From Pseudolabrys sp. (GTDB taxonomy: Bacteria; Pseudomonadota; Alphaproteobacteria; Rhizobiales; Xanthobacteraceae), in assembly GCA_029980465.1 (NCBI GenBank), contig JARYIJ010000001.1, forward strand, positions 1,947,749 to 2,011,748: a stretch of 64,000 bases of DNA, written 5' to 3'. The translations under genes were made by a program, and so were the position numbers. Shown piece after piece: positions 1 through 8,312 of the stretch (positions are counted from its first letter, which is position 1; the number at the start of each line of letters is the position of its first letter). The notes under the pieces were generated by a model. That model was given only the letters and a program-made list of their open reading frames with translations, did no database searches and was not told the origin of the DNA.

Positions 1-200
1 GTTCTCTCCCTCCGCCAGCTTCATTCGCTAAACAAGCGTCCCGCACTCGCCAGCGACGAAATTCCTTTTGGCTTCCGAAGGTTTTGCGGAAGCTCATCCG
101 AACCTCGGACCCACCCGTCCGTCCGTCTCTGTTTGCCCGAACCTCGCCTTGAGAGGTCATCCTATTTTGCCAGAGTGCAATGATATAGCCTAGGGCTTCC

Positions 201-863
201 ATGTACTGGAGGGGGCGTGCGTTGCGAGCAATCATTTTGGCGGTCGTTGCAGTGGCAAGCGGTCTGACCGCTTCCCATGCTCAGTCGCGACAGTTCGAAC
301 ACCAGATGAACTTGTGCGACACGGGTTCGGCGGATCAAAAGATCAGCGGTTGCACCGCTGTCATCCGATCGGGAAAATTCGACGCAAATGGAACGGCAAT
401 GGCCTATTTCTCGCGCGGTAATGCTTACAAGAGCCGGGGCGATTTTGATAACGCGATCGCCGATTACACTCAAGCGATCCGCATCAGCCGCAAGCCGTTT
501 CAGGGTGCCATCATCAACCGCGCCAATAGTTACGAGGAGAAAGGTGATCTCAACCACGCGATCGCCGATTACAGCCAGGCGATTCAGATCTGGCCAGACT
601 TCGCAAGAGCATGGTGGTTACGAGGTCTGGTTTATTACGCCAATGGTGACTACGACCGCGCCATTGCCGACTACGATATCGCAATCAAGAAGACGCAAAA
701 CCAATCAGACAAGGCGTATGGCCTCTATATTCGTGGCCTGATGAAGCTAAAGACGAGCAACGCGACGGGTCGTGCCGATATCGCTGAGGCCGAGGCGCTG
801 AAGCCCGATGTCGCCGGCTCCTTGCCGAAATGGGTTACGAAATACATGGCGCGCCCCCAATAG
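201..863 (+). CDS. Secreted TPR-repeat protein
   Basis: A 220-residue protein with an N-terminal signal peptide (about residues 1-28, ending in a SHAQ-type cleavage region) followed by three or four tetratricopeptide repeats. The repeats show the pattern G-[ND]-[FY]-[DN]-x-A-I-A-D-Y at about residues 78, 113 and 147. TPR proteins are protein-binding scaffolds; this one should be periplasmic or surface-exposed. Two cysteines precede the repeats (LCDTGS and SGCTA). That Cys-pair plus TPR arrangement is common in rhizobial exported proteins of unknown role. It is followed after 9 bases by a small membrane protein gene. No partner can be named from context. Confidence 0.85.
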   Translation: MYWRGRALRAIILAVVAVASGLTASHAQSRQFEHQMNLCDTGSADQKISGCTAVIRSGKFDANGTAMAYFSRGNAYKSRGDFDNAIADYTQAIRISRKPFQGAIINRANSYEEKGDLNHAIADYSQAIQIWPDFARAWWLRGLVYYANGDYDRAIADYDIAIKKTQNQSDKAYGLYIRGLMKLKTSNATGRADIAEAEALKPDVAGSLPKWVTKYMARPQ

Positions 864-872
864 AACGTCCCA

Positions 873-1106
873 ATGTTGAATAATTTTAATCGCAGAACAA
901 AGGGTATCCTCCTCGGTTTCGGGATGATCCTGCTTGGCATCGCGACATCGATCTATGGGTACTTCGATGACATCTGGTCGCACGATCTGTACAGGCTGCT
1001 GCTCGCTGAGCGATATGCATGGCTCCATGTCGTACTTTGGACGCTCGGGGGATCAGGGGTGATGCTCTGGTACATGCTAAAGGGCGCAGCGAACGATAAG
1101 CCCTGA
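873..1106 (+). CDS. Small two-helix membrane protein
   Basis: A 77-residue frame with two hydrophobic segments (about residues 10-30 and 50-70) and a basic N-terminus, which suggests a small inner-membrane protein. It starts 9 bases after the TPR gene on the same strand, so the two are probably co-transcribed. I do not recognise a family. The Shine-Dalgarno match is poor, which lowers confidence; the clean two-helix profile supports it being real. Confidence 0.55.
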   Translation: MLNNFNRRTKGILLGFGMILLGIATSIYGYFDDIWSHDLYRLLLAERYAWLHVVLWTLGGSGVMLWYMLKGAANDKP

Positions 1107-1384
1107 CGCCGAGAAGTCGGGCGCCGCTACATCTTCAATGAGGTCATCAGTAAGCCCGCCAGGACGGTGGTGTTTGTCGGCCAGGCGCAGAGACGCGTGA
1201 TCGTGCCGTGGAGCGATTTGGGGGTTGCGCGGCGGAGCCGTTAACATACGCCTCAAATCGCGCTGGCTGACGTTCGTCTCCCGCGATGCCGAGTGGCGCC
1301 GCAACGAGATCGGCCACTTCGCCAGTGGCGGTGTCAAAGTTACGTGGTGAAATCCGGCGAATGCACTTGATGATGGAGTTCGAC

Positions 1385-1804
1385 ATGCTGCTCAAACGGT
1401 TCTTTTTGGCACCTCTCGCTTTCCTCGTCCTGCTTGCCTCTCATGACGTGAGCTTGGCTTCCAACTTCGACGGTTCGTGGAATGTCAGGCAGGTCTGTCC
1501 CAGAGCGAAGGACGGCGCATCTGCGTATGCCTGGAGTTACGTAGCGCGTGTGAAGGACGGCACTATTGAGGCAAACTATGCGCCAAAGATGGGCTCGATC
1601 CGGCTCCGTGGCGCCATCAAGCCCGACGGCACCTCCGAACTAACCGCCGACGGCGTGACCGGCCCGTCCGAATACTCTGTTGGTCACGTGGCGCAGGGTT
1701 CTCCGGTGCACTACCACATCAGGGCCAAATTCGACGCTACGCGCGGTAGGGGGGAGCGCGTTGAGCAGCGGCAGTGCAGCTTCACTTTCACAAAGGCGCA
1801 CTGA
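1385..1804 (+). CDS. Small secreted protein, unknown function
   Basis: A 139-residue protein with a signal peptide (LLKRFFLAPLAFLVLLAS...) followed by a short domain opening with NFDGSWNVRQVC. The start was chosen at 1385 because a GGAG sits six bases upstream (1375-1378); the frame is open to 1286 without an equivalent site. Two cysteines (in RQVCP and QRQCSF) could form a disulfide in the periplasm. The opening 'F-[DN]-G-[SA]-W' resembles the protein at 16368-16769 (FDLNGAWTT), so both may be small beta-rich lipocalin-like exported proteins, but that is only a resemblance. No function assigned. Confidence 0.7.
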   Translation: MLLKRFFLAPLAFLVLLASHDVSLASNFDGSWNVRQVCPRAKDGASAYAWSYVARVKDGTIEANYAPKMGSIRLRGAIKPDGTSELTADGVTGPSEYSVGHVAQGSPVHYHIRAKFDATRGRGERVEQRQCSFTFTKAH

Positions 1805-2302
1805 ACGGCTCGAACCTTTAGCGCCTGTCCAGAGCCTCTCGTTGGTTGAGGTCGCGCGACTGAGGGGGCGCCCGCGATGGTCAAGAACGGATCGCTGGCT
1901 TCGGCAAAGCCGTCGAGCCAGGCGCTGTTGTAAGTGAGGCCCGCAGCGGCTGGACCGAGGCGCTAGGGTCGTGTCGCCGAGACCTCCGCCAATTCTGATG
2001 GGTTTTTCTGATAATTCGTTTTTCCGCCGGTGGGGCCGAGGGGACGCCAATTTAGGCGGATTTTCCTGGATTGGATTTTCTCTAAACGGTGCCTCCCGGA
2101 TAAATGCAAATTGGAGCACTGCGGCCGCTCTTTGCTCAATCCTTGGATTGCGACGCAACCAGGTGTGGTGAACAGTTTTTTACGACAACGTTCCTCGAAA
2201 GTTCCGTTGCCGCCCATATGCTTGATCTACCGCAATTGGCTGGCAAAAAAGTGAATTATGAAAATTTCAAGCCACTAAAAAAGTGATCTATGCTTGCGTT
2301 AA
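1805..2302. other. 498-bp intergenic region before the kinase gene
   Basis: No convincing gene: the frames here lack Shine-Dalgarno sites and protein-like composition. The right half (about 1990-2300) is notably A/T-rich for this genome and probably carries the promoter of the sensor-kinase operon. It contains a FixK-like TTGA-N6-GCAA site at 2222-2235 and a TGAAAATTTCA dyad near 2258-2268. Confidence 0.5.
2222..2235 (+). promoter_or_regulatory. Candidate FixK/FNR-type box upstream of kinase gene
   Basis: TTGATCTACCGCAA fits the rhizobial FixK2 pattern TTG(A/C)-N6-(T/G)CAA. It lies about 70 bases upstream of the kinase start at 2303, in an A/T-rich stretch, which suits a class II activator position. 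A 14-base pattern this loose can occur by chance. Confidence 0.35.
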
Positions 2303-4399
2303 ATGTTTCGATGCCACCGGGGGTGGAGTGTGAGCGTATCGGCGACAGAAACACTCTCTTCTTCTTCGTTCGGAGCATTCCGAAGCACGACGCGGGTCGC
2401 AGGCTTTGTGTTTGTCGCCTATCTTCTTGGCGCCGAATTGGCATTTCTGATTGGCACTTTTTCCGGCAGGACTTTCACGCCGCTCTGGCCGCCAAGTATC
2501 ATCTTATTAGCCGCTTTGCTGACGATAGCGCGTGACCGACCCTGGGTATGCATCGCGGCAGCATTTCCTGCACACTTGATTGCCGAAATCCCGATCGGCG
2601 TACCTTGGCTGCAGGCTCTTGTCGGATTTGTCGCCAGCGCCGTATTCGCAGTCGCCAGCAGCCGAATCGTCCTTTTGTTCCTTGGCGCGCGCCCCTGGTT
2701 TGGCGCGACGTGGAAGGTTGTCAGATATGTCGTGCTGATCGGATTCCTCTGCTCCGCCGTTTCGGCGGCAATCGGTGCGATTGGGCCGGCCATTGGGAGT
2801 GGGCAACTTGACCAGTACCTCGCGCACTGGAGCCGCTTTTTCACTTCAACTGCGCTGGGGGCGCTGACACTTGGGCCTGTAGCGATTCTCCTGGCTGATA
2901 GCGGAGAAAAGCAATTTTGGCCGCACGAGCTAAAACGCCAAGTTGAGGCGATCGTCCTCTTATTCGTTCTTGCCATCCTGACTCTTGCGGCCCTGCGGGC
3001 AAGCGAAGGCCATGCCGCCGACATGTTTCTGCCTCTACTACTTTATGCGCCAATCCCTTTCATCGCCTGGCTTTCGATTCGTTTTGGAGTGGCGGGCGCC
3101 GGCGCGTCAATTCTGACCGTGGCCGTCGTGCTGATCTGGAATGAGTTAAAAGGCGCGAATCCATTCATAGCTGGTGATCCGGAATCCAGTGTACTCGCAC
3201 TTCAGGTCTTTTTGATTTCGATAGCAGTGCCGGTCTTGTTTCTCGGTGCCGCTTTCGAGCAGACGCAAGTTGTCGAAGAAAAATTAGCTGAAGATGAGGA
3301 ATGGATCACTTTGGCTGCGAGCGCCGCGTCCGCGGGCTTCTATCGTTACGAAAGCGAATTGCAGTCATTCTGGCTTAGCAGTACGGCGCGAAGCCTGTTT
3401 GGCCTGCCCAAGACCGGCAGCGTGACGCGCGATCAGATTCTTGCAGCTGTTCACCCGGATGATGTTCCGCTCGTCTTTGCCAAGTTCTGCAACAAAGAAA
3501 AGTCCGAAGGGTCATCTGTTGAATTTCGACTAGCCGCTCATGACGGAAATTCCCGATGGATCTTGTCCCGGTCACGAACGAGGCCAGGCAAGCACAAAAA
3601 CACACACTCCATTAGCGGTATTCTTCTTGACGTCACCGCACGCAAGCTTGCGGAGGCGGAGTCCGAGCAACGACGACGTGAACTCGCGCATTTGATGCGC
3701 GTCTCTCAGATGGGCGAGTTGTCGGGCGGTCTTGCGCATGAATTGTCGCAACCCCTTACAGCCATTCTCGCGCGGGCCGAGGTCGCCCGCTTGTTGTTGG
3801 ACTCGAAGCCGTGCGATCTAAAAGCGGTCGCTGCGACGCTCGACAACATTATCAGCGAAGATCAACGGGCCAGCGACATCATCAAGCGGATGCGGTCACT
3901 TCTTAAAAACAAGGAGACGGGAATCGAGCTCGTCGACATCAACGAGCTTTGCCAGGGTATTCGGACCTTGTTGCATATGGAGCTTATCAACCGGGGTGCG
4001 ACACTGAAAATTGAGGCGGCGCCCGATTTGCCAAACGTTTTTGCCGATTCAGTCCAACTGCAACAGGTGCTGATTAATCTTGTCATGAACGCCATCGAAG
4101 CTGCGCAGAGTGTCGAAGCATCAAGGCGACACGTTGTGATGAGGCTCAGGAAACTTGGTGCGGATAACATCGAGATCGCGGTTCAGGACAGCGGACCTGG
4201 TATCAGCCCGGATGAACAGGCTCATCTGCTCGAACCATTCTTCACAACTAAAGAGAGAGGGCTGGGCCTGGGCCTGTCGATTTGCGCGACAATCCTGCGC
4301 CGGCACGGCGGCACGCTATCGATTGAAAATAACGAGGGTGGCGGCGCGACTGCGTTTTTGCGTCTGCCGATCCGACCGGTCGGAGTACATGTGTCATGA
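2303..4399 (+). CDS. MASE1-PAS hybrid-less sensor histidine kinase
   Basis: A 698-residue membrane histidine kinase. Residues about 30-325 form a MASE1-like multi-helix integral membrane sensor (opening FVAYLLGAELAF, with the P-L-W-P-P-S motif after helix 1). Residues about 330-455 are a PAS domain (HPDDVPLVFAKF, GILLDVTARK). The HisKA H-box is GGLAHELSQPLTAI with the phospho-acceptor His near residue 479. The ATPase domain has the N-box LVMNAIEA, G1 DSGPGI (about 629) and G2 GLGLGLSI. The layout is FixL-like, but I see no clear haem-PAS signature, so oxygen sensing is unproven. The stop overlaps the start of the response regulator (ATGA), so the two are translationally coupled. The ATG at 2303 has a weak Shine-Dalgarno and the true start could be slightly downstream. 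Confidence 0.92.
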   Translation: MFRCHRGWSVSVSATETLSSSSFGAFRSTTRVAGFVFVAYLLGAELAFLIGTFSGRTFTPLWPPSIILLAALLTIARDRPWVCIAAAFPAHLIAEIPIGVPWLQALVGFVASAVFAVASSRIVLLFLGARPWFGATWKVVRYVVLIGFLCSAVSAAIGAIGPAIGSGQLDQYLAHWSRFFTSTALGALTLGPVAILLADSGEKQFWPHELKRQVEAIVLLFVLAILTLAALRASEGHAADMFLPLLLYAPIPFIAWLSIRFGVAGAGASILTVAVVLIWNELKGANPFIAGDPESSVLALQVFLISIAVPVLFLGAAFEQTQVVEEKLAEDEEWITLAASAASAGFYRYESELQSFWLSSTARSLFGLPKTGSVTRDQILAAVHPDDVPLVFAKFCNKEKSEGSSVEFRLAAHDGNSRWILSRSRTRPGKHKNTHSISGILLDVTARKLAEAESEQRRRELAHLMRVSQMGELSGGLAHELSQPLTAILARAEVARLLLDSKPCDLKAVAATLDNIISEDQRASDIIKRMRSLLKNKETGIELVDINELCQGIRTLLHMELINRGATLKIEAAPDLPNVFADSVQLQQVLINLVMNAIEAAQSVEASRRHVVMRLRKLGADNIEIAVQDSGPGISPDEQAHLLEPFFTTKERGLGLGLSICATILRRHGGTLSIENNEGGGATAFLRLPIRPVGVHVS

Positions 4400-5028
4400 C
4401 AGCTCAGGATTATTCCGTATTTCTCGTTGACGACGACAAAACGGTACGTGAGTCGCTGGCTGAGCTTCTCGAAGCGAAAGGCTATACGGTCAGGGCGTTT
4501 GAATCCCCAACCGAATTTCTGGAAGAGCACGATCCGGCCGTTGCCGGGTGCGCCCTGATCGATCTCGCAATGCCTGAGCTGGATGGCCTTTCGGTGCAGC
4601 GGGCACTGTCGGAATCGGGTTGTGAGCGCCCCGTCATTTTTCTCTCCGGCCATGGAGATTTGACCAGCGGAGTTCGGGCCATGCGAGCCGGCGCCGTGGA
4701 TTTTCTTGAAAAGCCCGTTAATTCTGCGGATCTGATGGCTGCGATCGAACGCGCCGCGCGGCTTGAGAGCGAGTTGCGCTGCCGGACGGCAGAACAGAAA
4801 GCGATTCGTGCGCGACTGGATAGACTTACTCGCAGGGAGCTGGAAGTGCTCAAGCGTGTCATCGCGGGGCGGCTTAACAAGCAAATAGCCTACGAACTCG
4901 GCGCGGGAGAGAAGACGGTCAAGGTCCATCGCAGTCGAATGATGACCAAGATGGGCGTTCATACCGTTGCCGATCTCGTACGCATGACCGAGAAGGTCAA
5001 TTTACCTCCCAGCGCCGAAGCGATATAG
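4396..5028 (+). CDS. FixJ/NarL-type response regulator
   Basis: A 210-residue two-domain response regulator. The receiver (residues 1-120) has the acidic pocket DDD at 12-14, phospho-acceptor Asp56 (LIDLAMPELDG), Ser84 and Lys106 (LEKPVN). A linker leads to a LuxR/FixJ-type helix-turn-helix (about residues 140-205: LTRRELEVLKRVIAG, then KTVKVHRSRMMTKM). It overlaps the kinase gene by four bases and is almost certainly its cognate output. LuxR-type regulators usually bind dyads; the AGTTG-N10-CAACT-like sites found at 6493, 9952 and 20513 are possible targets, but that link is inference. Confidence 0.93.
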   Translation: MTAQDYSVFLVDDDKTVRESLAELLEAKGYTVRAFESPTEFLEEHDPAVAGCALIDLAMPELDGLSVQRALSESGCERPVIFLSGHGDLTSGVRAMRAGAVDFLEKPVNSADLMAAIERAARLESELRCRTAEQKAIRARLDRLTRRELEVLKRVIAGRLNKQIAYELGAGEKTVKVHRSRMMTKMGVHTVADLVRMTEKVNLPPSAEAI

Positions 5029-5056
5029 GCCCGAAAGGCCAACTCGACGCGGCCGC

Positions 5057-5077
5057 ATCCGAAGGTAACCTTCGGAT
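5057..5077. repeat. Perfect 10-bp inverted repeat abutting a start codon
   Basis: ATCCGAAGGT (5057-5066), a single A (5067), then ACCTTCGGAT (5068-5077), directly followed by the ATG at 5078. The left arm holds the only Shine-Dalgarno-like element (GAAGG). If folded in mRNA it would be hidden, and the right arm would block the start codon. It could equally be a DNA operator. Confidence 0.75.
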
Positions 5078-5464
5078 ATGAGCGAGCGAAAAGCACATAT
5101 CGTCGTGGTCGATGACGACGAATCTGTTCGTGCTGCATTGACGCAGTTGCTGGAGTTGAGTTCCTACGATGCCCGGTCGTTCGGTTCGGCAAAGGAGTTC
5201 TTGGATTCGCTGGCGCTAGAAATCCCCGACTGTTTGGTACTCGATATCTTTATGCCCGAATTGGGAGGACTCGATGTGCTGCATTATCTGCAGCGCACGA
5301 TGACTGCCATCCCGACTGTCGTTGTGACAGCCCAAGGCGAGGAGGGGCTGTATGATCGCTGTCGTAGTGCGGGCGCTTCGGCAGTTCTTGTGAAACCCGT
5401 GCGTAGCGATATTTTTTTCCATGCCATCGAAACGGCAATGCGAACGGCACCCAGACATGCTTGA
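5078..5464 (+). CDS. Stand-alone receiver domain protein (CheY-like)
   Basis: A 128-residue single receiver domain with no output domain. It has acidic residues DDD at 12-14, phospho-acceptor Asp56 in LVLDIFMPELGG, a Thr in the VVVTAQ strand and a Lys in LVKPVRSD. It follows the FixJ-like regulator by 49 bases on the same strand, so the cluster encodes one kinase with two receivers. Such lone receivers often act as phosphate sinks or as regulators of the kinase. Translation may be controlled by the inverted repeat that ends at base -1 of the ATG. It converges on marC with an 8-base gap. Confidence 0.9.
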   Translation: MSERKAHIVVVDDDESVRAALTQLLELSSYDARSFGSAKEFLDSLALEIPDCLVLDIFMPELGGLDVLHYLQRTMTAIPTVVVTAQGEEGLYDRCRSAGASAVLVKPVRSDIFFHAIETAMRTAPRHA

Positions 5465-5472
5465 CCACAGGC

Positions 5473-6132
5473 CTAGGCAGCAGGGATAGCCTGCTTCAGA
5501 AGATCGCTCAAAGCTGTCCATACGATCTGGACACCTAGACAAAACAGGATGAATGCAGATAGCCGCACGGCAATATCGGTACCGCCCTTGCCGAGCGCCT
5601 TTGCGACCCAATCCGAGAACGCGAAGCAGAAATAGATCGTGATTGCGATGATCAGGATCGCGAGCAGGCCGGTCGCGAAAAAGGCGATCTCCGCGCCGTC
5701 GGCGGAATACGCGCCGTGGGACAGGCCCAGGCTGATCATGACTGCGATCGTGCCGGGACCGGTCGTCAACGGCATGGTCAGCGGGTAGAAAGCGTGAGTC
5801 TTGTAGTCGATTTTGGAGTCTGCGGAGTCTGCCAGGGCCGCCCCCTCCTTTGAGCTTCCCGTGTTGAGAAGCATCCAGCCAGAACTGGCTACCACCAGTC
5901 CGCCCGATAAACGCAGCACGACGACGGAAATGCCGTAGATCTTCAGAATAAATGCGCCGATCAGCAACGATCCGGCCATGACGAAGAAAGAGTTGATTGC
6001 GACGCGCTTTGCCAGTTGGCGCCGTACCGTTGTCGACGCCCGCTTCGTCATGGCCAGAAAGACCAGAGCCGAGCCCGGCGGGTTCACGATCGGGAAAAGC
6101 GCGGCAAGCATCAAGACGAATGTATCCGGCAT
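5473..6132 (-). CDS. MarC/UPF0056 family integral membrane protein
   Basis: A 219-residue membrane protein with six predicted helices and the MarC-family features: an N-terminal LFPIVNPPGSALVFL segment and a central PLTMPLTTGPGTIAVMIS motif at about residues 117-135. MarC-family proteins were once linked to multiple antibiotic resistance, but their real substrate is not known. The length matches the family (about 200-220). It lies 14 bases downstream of the HdeA-like gene on the same strand, so the two may be co-transcribed. Confidence 0.9.
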   Translation of the reverse strand: MPDTFVLMLAALFPIVNPPGSALVFLAMTKRASTTVRRQLAKRVAINSFFVMAGSLLIGAFILKIYGISVVVLRLSGGLVVASSGWMLLNTGSSKEGAALADSADSKIDYKTHAFYPLTMPLTTGPGTIAVMISLGLSHGAYSADGAEIAFFATGLLAILIIAITIYFCFAFSDWVAKALGKGGTDIAVRLSAFILFCLGVQIVWTALSDLLKQAIPAA

Positions 6133-6146
6133 GGATGCCCGCCCCG

Positions 6147-6434
6147 TTACTTGAGGCTGTCAATGACCTGCATCACCGGCGTTTCGTGGTTCTTTGCGAG
6201 GCGGCATGCCGCGCGCAGCTTGCTGTGGTTGGACTTGAAACGCTCAAGTTCTAGTGTCGTATTTCGATGCTCACCCTGATAGTAGCCGCTCAGCCAATAC
6301 GACAGCGCTTGTGAATCCCGCATCAGCAATAGCTGCTGGCACGTGACCTTTGAAATATCGATCATGACCTGCGCATGCGTCACATTGTGCGCTGCAAGCA
6401 GAAGCAGCAATGCAGGCAACAAGACCCGATACAT
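6147..6434 (-). CDS. HdeA/HdeB-like small periplasmic protein
   Basis: A 95-residue protein with a signal peptide (about residues 1-21) and a short mature domain with two cysteines (VTCQQLL and RAACRLA), as in HdeA/HdeB acid-stress chaperones, where a disulfide joins the helices. The segment WLSGYYQG fits the family's W-x-x-G-[YF] pattern. HdeA-type proteins bind unfolded periplasmic proteins at low pH. Neighbouring antiporter and decarboxylase genes suit an acid-stress setting. A purine-rich GGACGGAG lies just upstream of the start. A second HdeA-like gene is at 22056. Confidence 0.72.
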   Translation of the reverse strand: MYRVLLPALLLLLAAHNVTHAQVMIDISKVTCQQLLLMRDSQALSYWLSGYYQGEHRNTTLELERFKSNHSKLRAACRLAKNHETPVMQVIDSLK

Positions 6435-6492
6435 ATTTTAGACTCCGTCCTTTTGCATCGCAGCAGTATCGAGACGGCCACGCTCGCCGGCT

Positions 6493-6512
6493 AGTTGGAC
6501 TAGTGTCCAACT
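6493..6512. promoter_or_regulatory. 8-bp inverted repeat, candidate operator (site A)
   Basis: AGTTGGAC-TAGT-GTCCAACT is a perfect 8-bp dyad with a 4-bp spacer. It sits in the divergent region between the HdeA-like gene and the first AspT-type antiporter. The same spacing of AGTTG and GTCCAACT recurs at 20513-20532, and the right half with downstream CGAC recurs at 9964-9975. Confidence 0.6.
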
Positions 6513-6608
6513 CGACCAGAGCGAGCCGCGCCTCTTACCGTCAGTAGCCAGAACGATTCTGTCTGGAAATCAGGCGCGTTGCGCCGTTGGGGGACGTTTG
6601 GAACGGCC

Positions 6609-8297
6609 ATGATGTGGGTCCATCACATTGCAAGGAGCGCGCCGGAGATTTTCCTGCTGGCGTCCATCGCTATTGGGACCTGGCTGGGCAGGGTCCGTAT
6701 CCATGGTTTCGCGCTCGGGGCGACAGCATGCATCCTGCTGGTTTCTATCGTCCTGGGTCAGCTGGACACCATCGCTATTCCATCGATCCTGCGGTCGATT
6801 TTCTTTGGTTTCTTCGTTTTCACCATAGGCTATCGCTCCGGCCCGGAGTTCTTCGCTTCGTTGAGCTTTCGCACGCTCAACCAGGTCGCGCTGTCCCTGT
6901 TTATTGGTGCCTCTGGATTAGTTGCGATCCTGTTCTTCGCTCATCTTCTGGCCCTCGATCCCGGCACGACCGCCGGGCTTGGAGCCGGTGCGCTGACCCA
7001 GTCGTCGATGATCGGTACCGCCGTCGGCGCCCTGGCGCAGCTCGGCCTCTCGCCGGATGTCTTTAACCAATTGCAGGCGAACGTCGCCGCCGGCTATGCC
7101 GTGACCTACATCAGCGGCTACATTCTCGTTCTGCTGTTTGTGCCCTTCGTCGCCCCGTTGCTGATGGGCGTGAACCTGAGGGACGAAGCCGCAAAGCTTG
7201 AAGCATCGATGGCGGGGGAGCACGGGGCTGCGCCGATCAATCTTGCCTATCATAAATTTCAGTTTCGGGCTTTTCGCGTGTCGGCCGCGAATGGTTGCCT
7301 GGTTCATGATATTGAGCAGCAGATCGGCAGGCGCACTGTCATCGAGCGGATTTCACGGAGCGGCCAAGACATTCCGGTGGGGCCCGACACGGCGCTAAAG
7401 TCCGGCGATGAAATTCTCGTGGCCGGGCCGTCTTCCGCGATCGTCGCGGTGTCGGCCACGATTGGGCCGGAGATCGAGGCCCAGGAATTGCTCTCCAACG
7501 CATCGGGGCGCGTCATCGACGTTTATGTGACCTCAGCGCGCTTGCATGGCCGCACGCTGGCGGACATTGCGGCGGACCTTGGTGGCCGAGCGCGCGGCGT
7601 CTTTCTTAACAAGCTCACGCGCCAGGGACGTGAGGTTCCACTGTCTCCCGAAACCCGGATTTACGTGAGCGATGTCATGACGCTCGTCGGCATCGCCAAG
7701 GATATCGAAACAGTAGCGGCGTCGGTCGGTGAGATCATCCGGGCCAGTGATCGTACGGATGTTGCGTTTGTCATCGTCGGCCTCGCGATTGGGCTTCTGT
7801 TCGGTTTGGCGAGTTTTACGGCCGGTTCAGTGCCGCTTACGCTCGGTGGGGCGGGGGGAGCGCTGATCGCCGGCCTGGTCTGGGGCTGGCTGCATTCGCG
7901 CAGGCCGACACTGGGCTCCTACCCGGCCGCGGCCCAACAGACTCTCAGCGACATCGGTCTCGGTGCATTCATCGCGGCAATCGGGCTGACGAACGGTCCG
8001 GCGGCGCTTGCCGCTATTCAGTCCCACGGCCTCGTCCTGCTCGGCGCCGGCATCGTCGTGACGCTGACGCCCATGGTCCTCGGCACGATATTCGCGCACC
8101 GCGTGCTCCACATGAACCCGGTCATCATCTGCGGCGCCTTGGCCGGCGCGATGACCGTCGACGCGGCTGTCAGCGGGGCATGCGAGGTCGCAAAAAGCCA
8201 AACGCCAGTTCTTGGCGTCGCGGTGCCTTACGCGATGTCCAATGTCGTGCTGACGGTCCTCGGCCCGATCATCGTTGCCTTGACGTTTACGGCCTAA
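6609..8297 (+). CDS. AspT/YidE-family antiporter with two RCK_C domains (1)
   Basis: A 562-residue membrane protein of the aspartate:alanine exchanger (AAE) type. It has about five N-terminal helices, a central cytosolic region with two TrkA-C/RCK_C-like domains (about residues 200-370), and about five C-terminal helices ending in the conserved ICGALAGAMTVDAAVSGA-like motif. Family members exchange a dicarboxylate or amino acid for its decarboxylation product, generating proton motive force; the substrate here is unknown. Start chosen at 6609 (GGAA five bases upstream) rather than the TTG at 6579. A paralogue is encoded at 10046, and a dyad operator candidate lies about 100 bases upstream. 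Confidence 0.87.
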   Translation: MMWVHHIARSAPEIFLLASIAIGTWLGRVRIHGFALGATACILLVSIVLGQLDTIAIPSILRSIFFGFFVFTIGYRSGPEFFASLSFRTLNQVALSLFIGASGLVAILFFAHLLALDPGTTAGLGAGALTQSSMIGTAVGALAQLGLSPDVFNQLQANVAAGYAVTYISGYILVLLFVPFVAPLLMGVNLRDEAAKLEASMAGEHGAAPINLAYHKFQFRAFRVSAANGCLVHDIEQQIGRRTVIERISRSGQDIPVGPDTALKSGDEILVAGPSSAIVAVSATIGPEIEAQELLSNASGRVIDVYVTSARLHGRTLADIAADLGGRARGVFLNKLTRQGREVPLSPETRIYVSDVMTLVGIAKDIETVAASVGEIIRASDRTDVAFVIVGLAIGLLFGLASFTAGSVPLTLGGAGGALIAGLVWGWLHSRRPTLGSYPAAAQQTLSDIGLGAFIAAIGLTNGPAALAAIQSHGLVLLGAGIVVTLTPMVLGTIFAHRVLHMNPVIICGALAGAMTVDAAVSGACEVAKSQTPVLGVAVPYAMSNVVLTVLGPIIVALTFTA

Positions 8298-8312
8298 CGT
8301 GCGGACGAAGCG

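Noticed and set aside
5216..6163. 315-residue minus-strand frame
   Set aside because: Overlaps marC in another frame and runs antisense into the receiver gene; composition is not protein-like.
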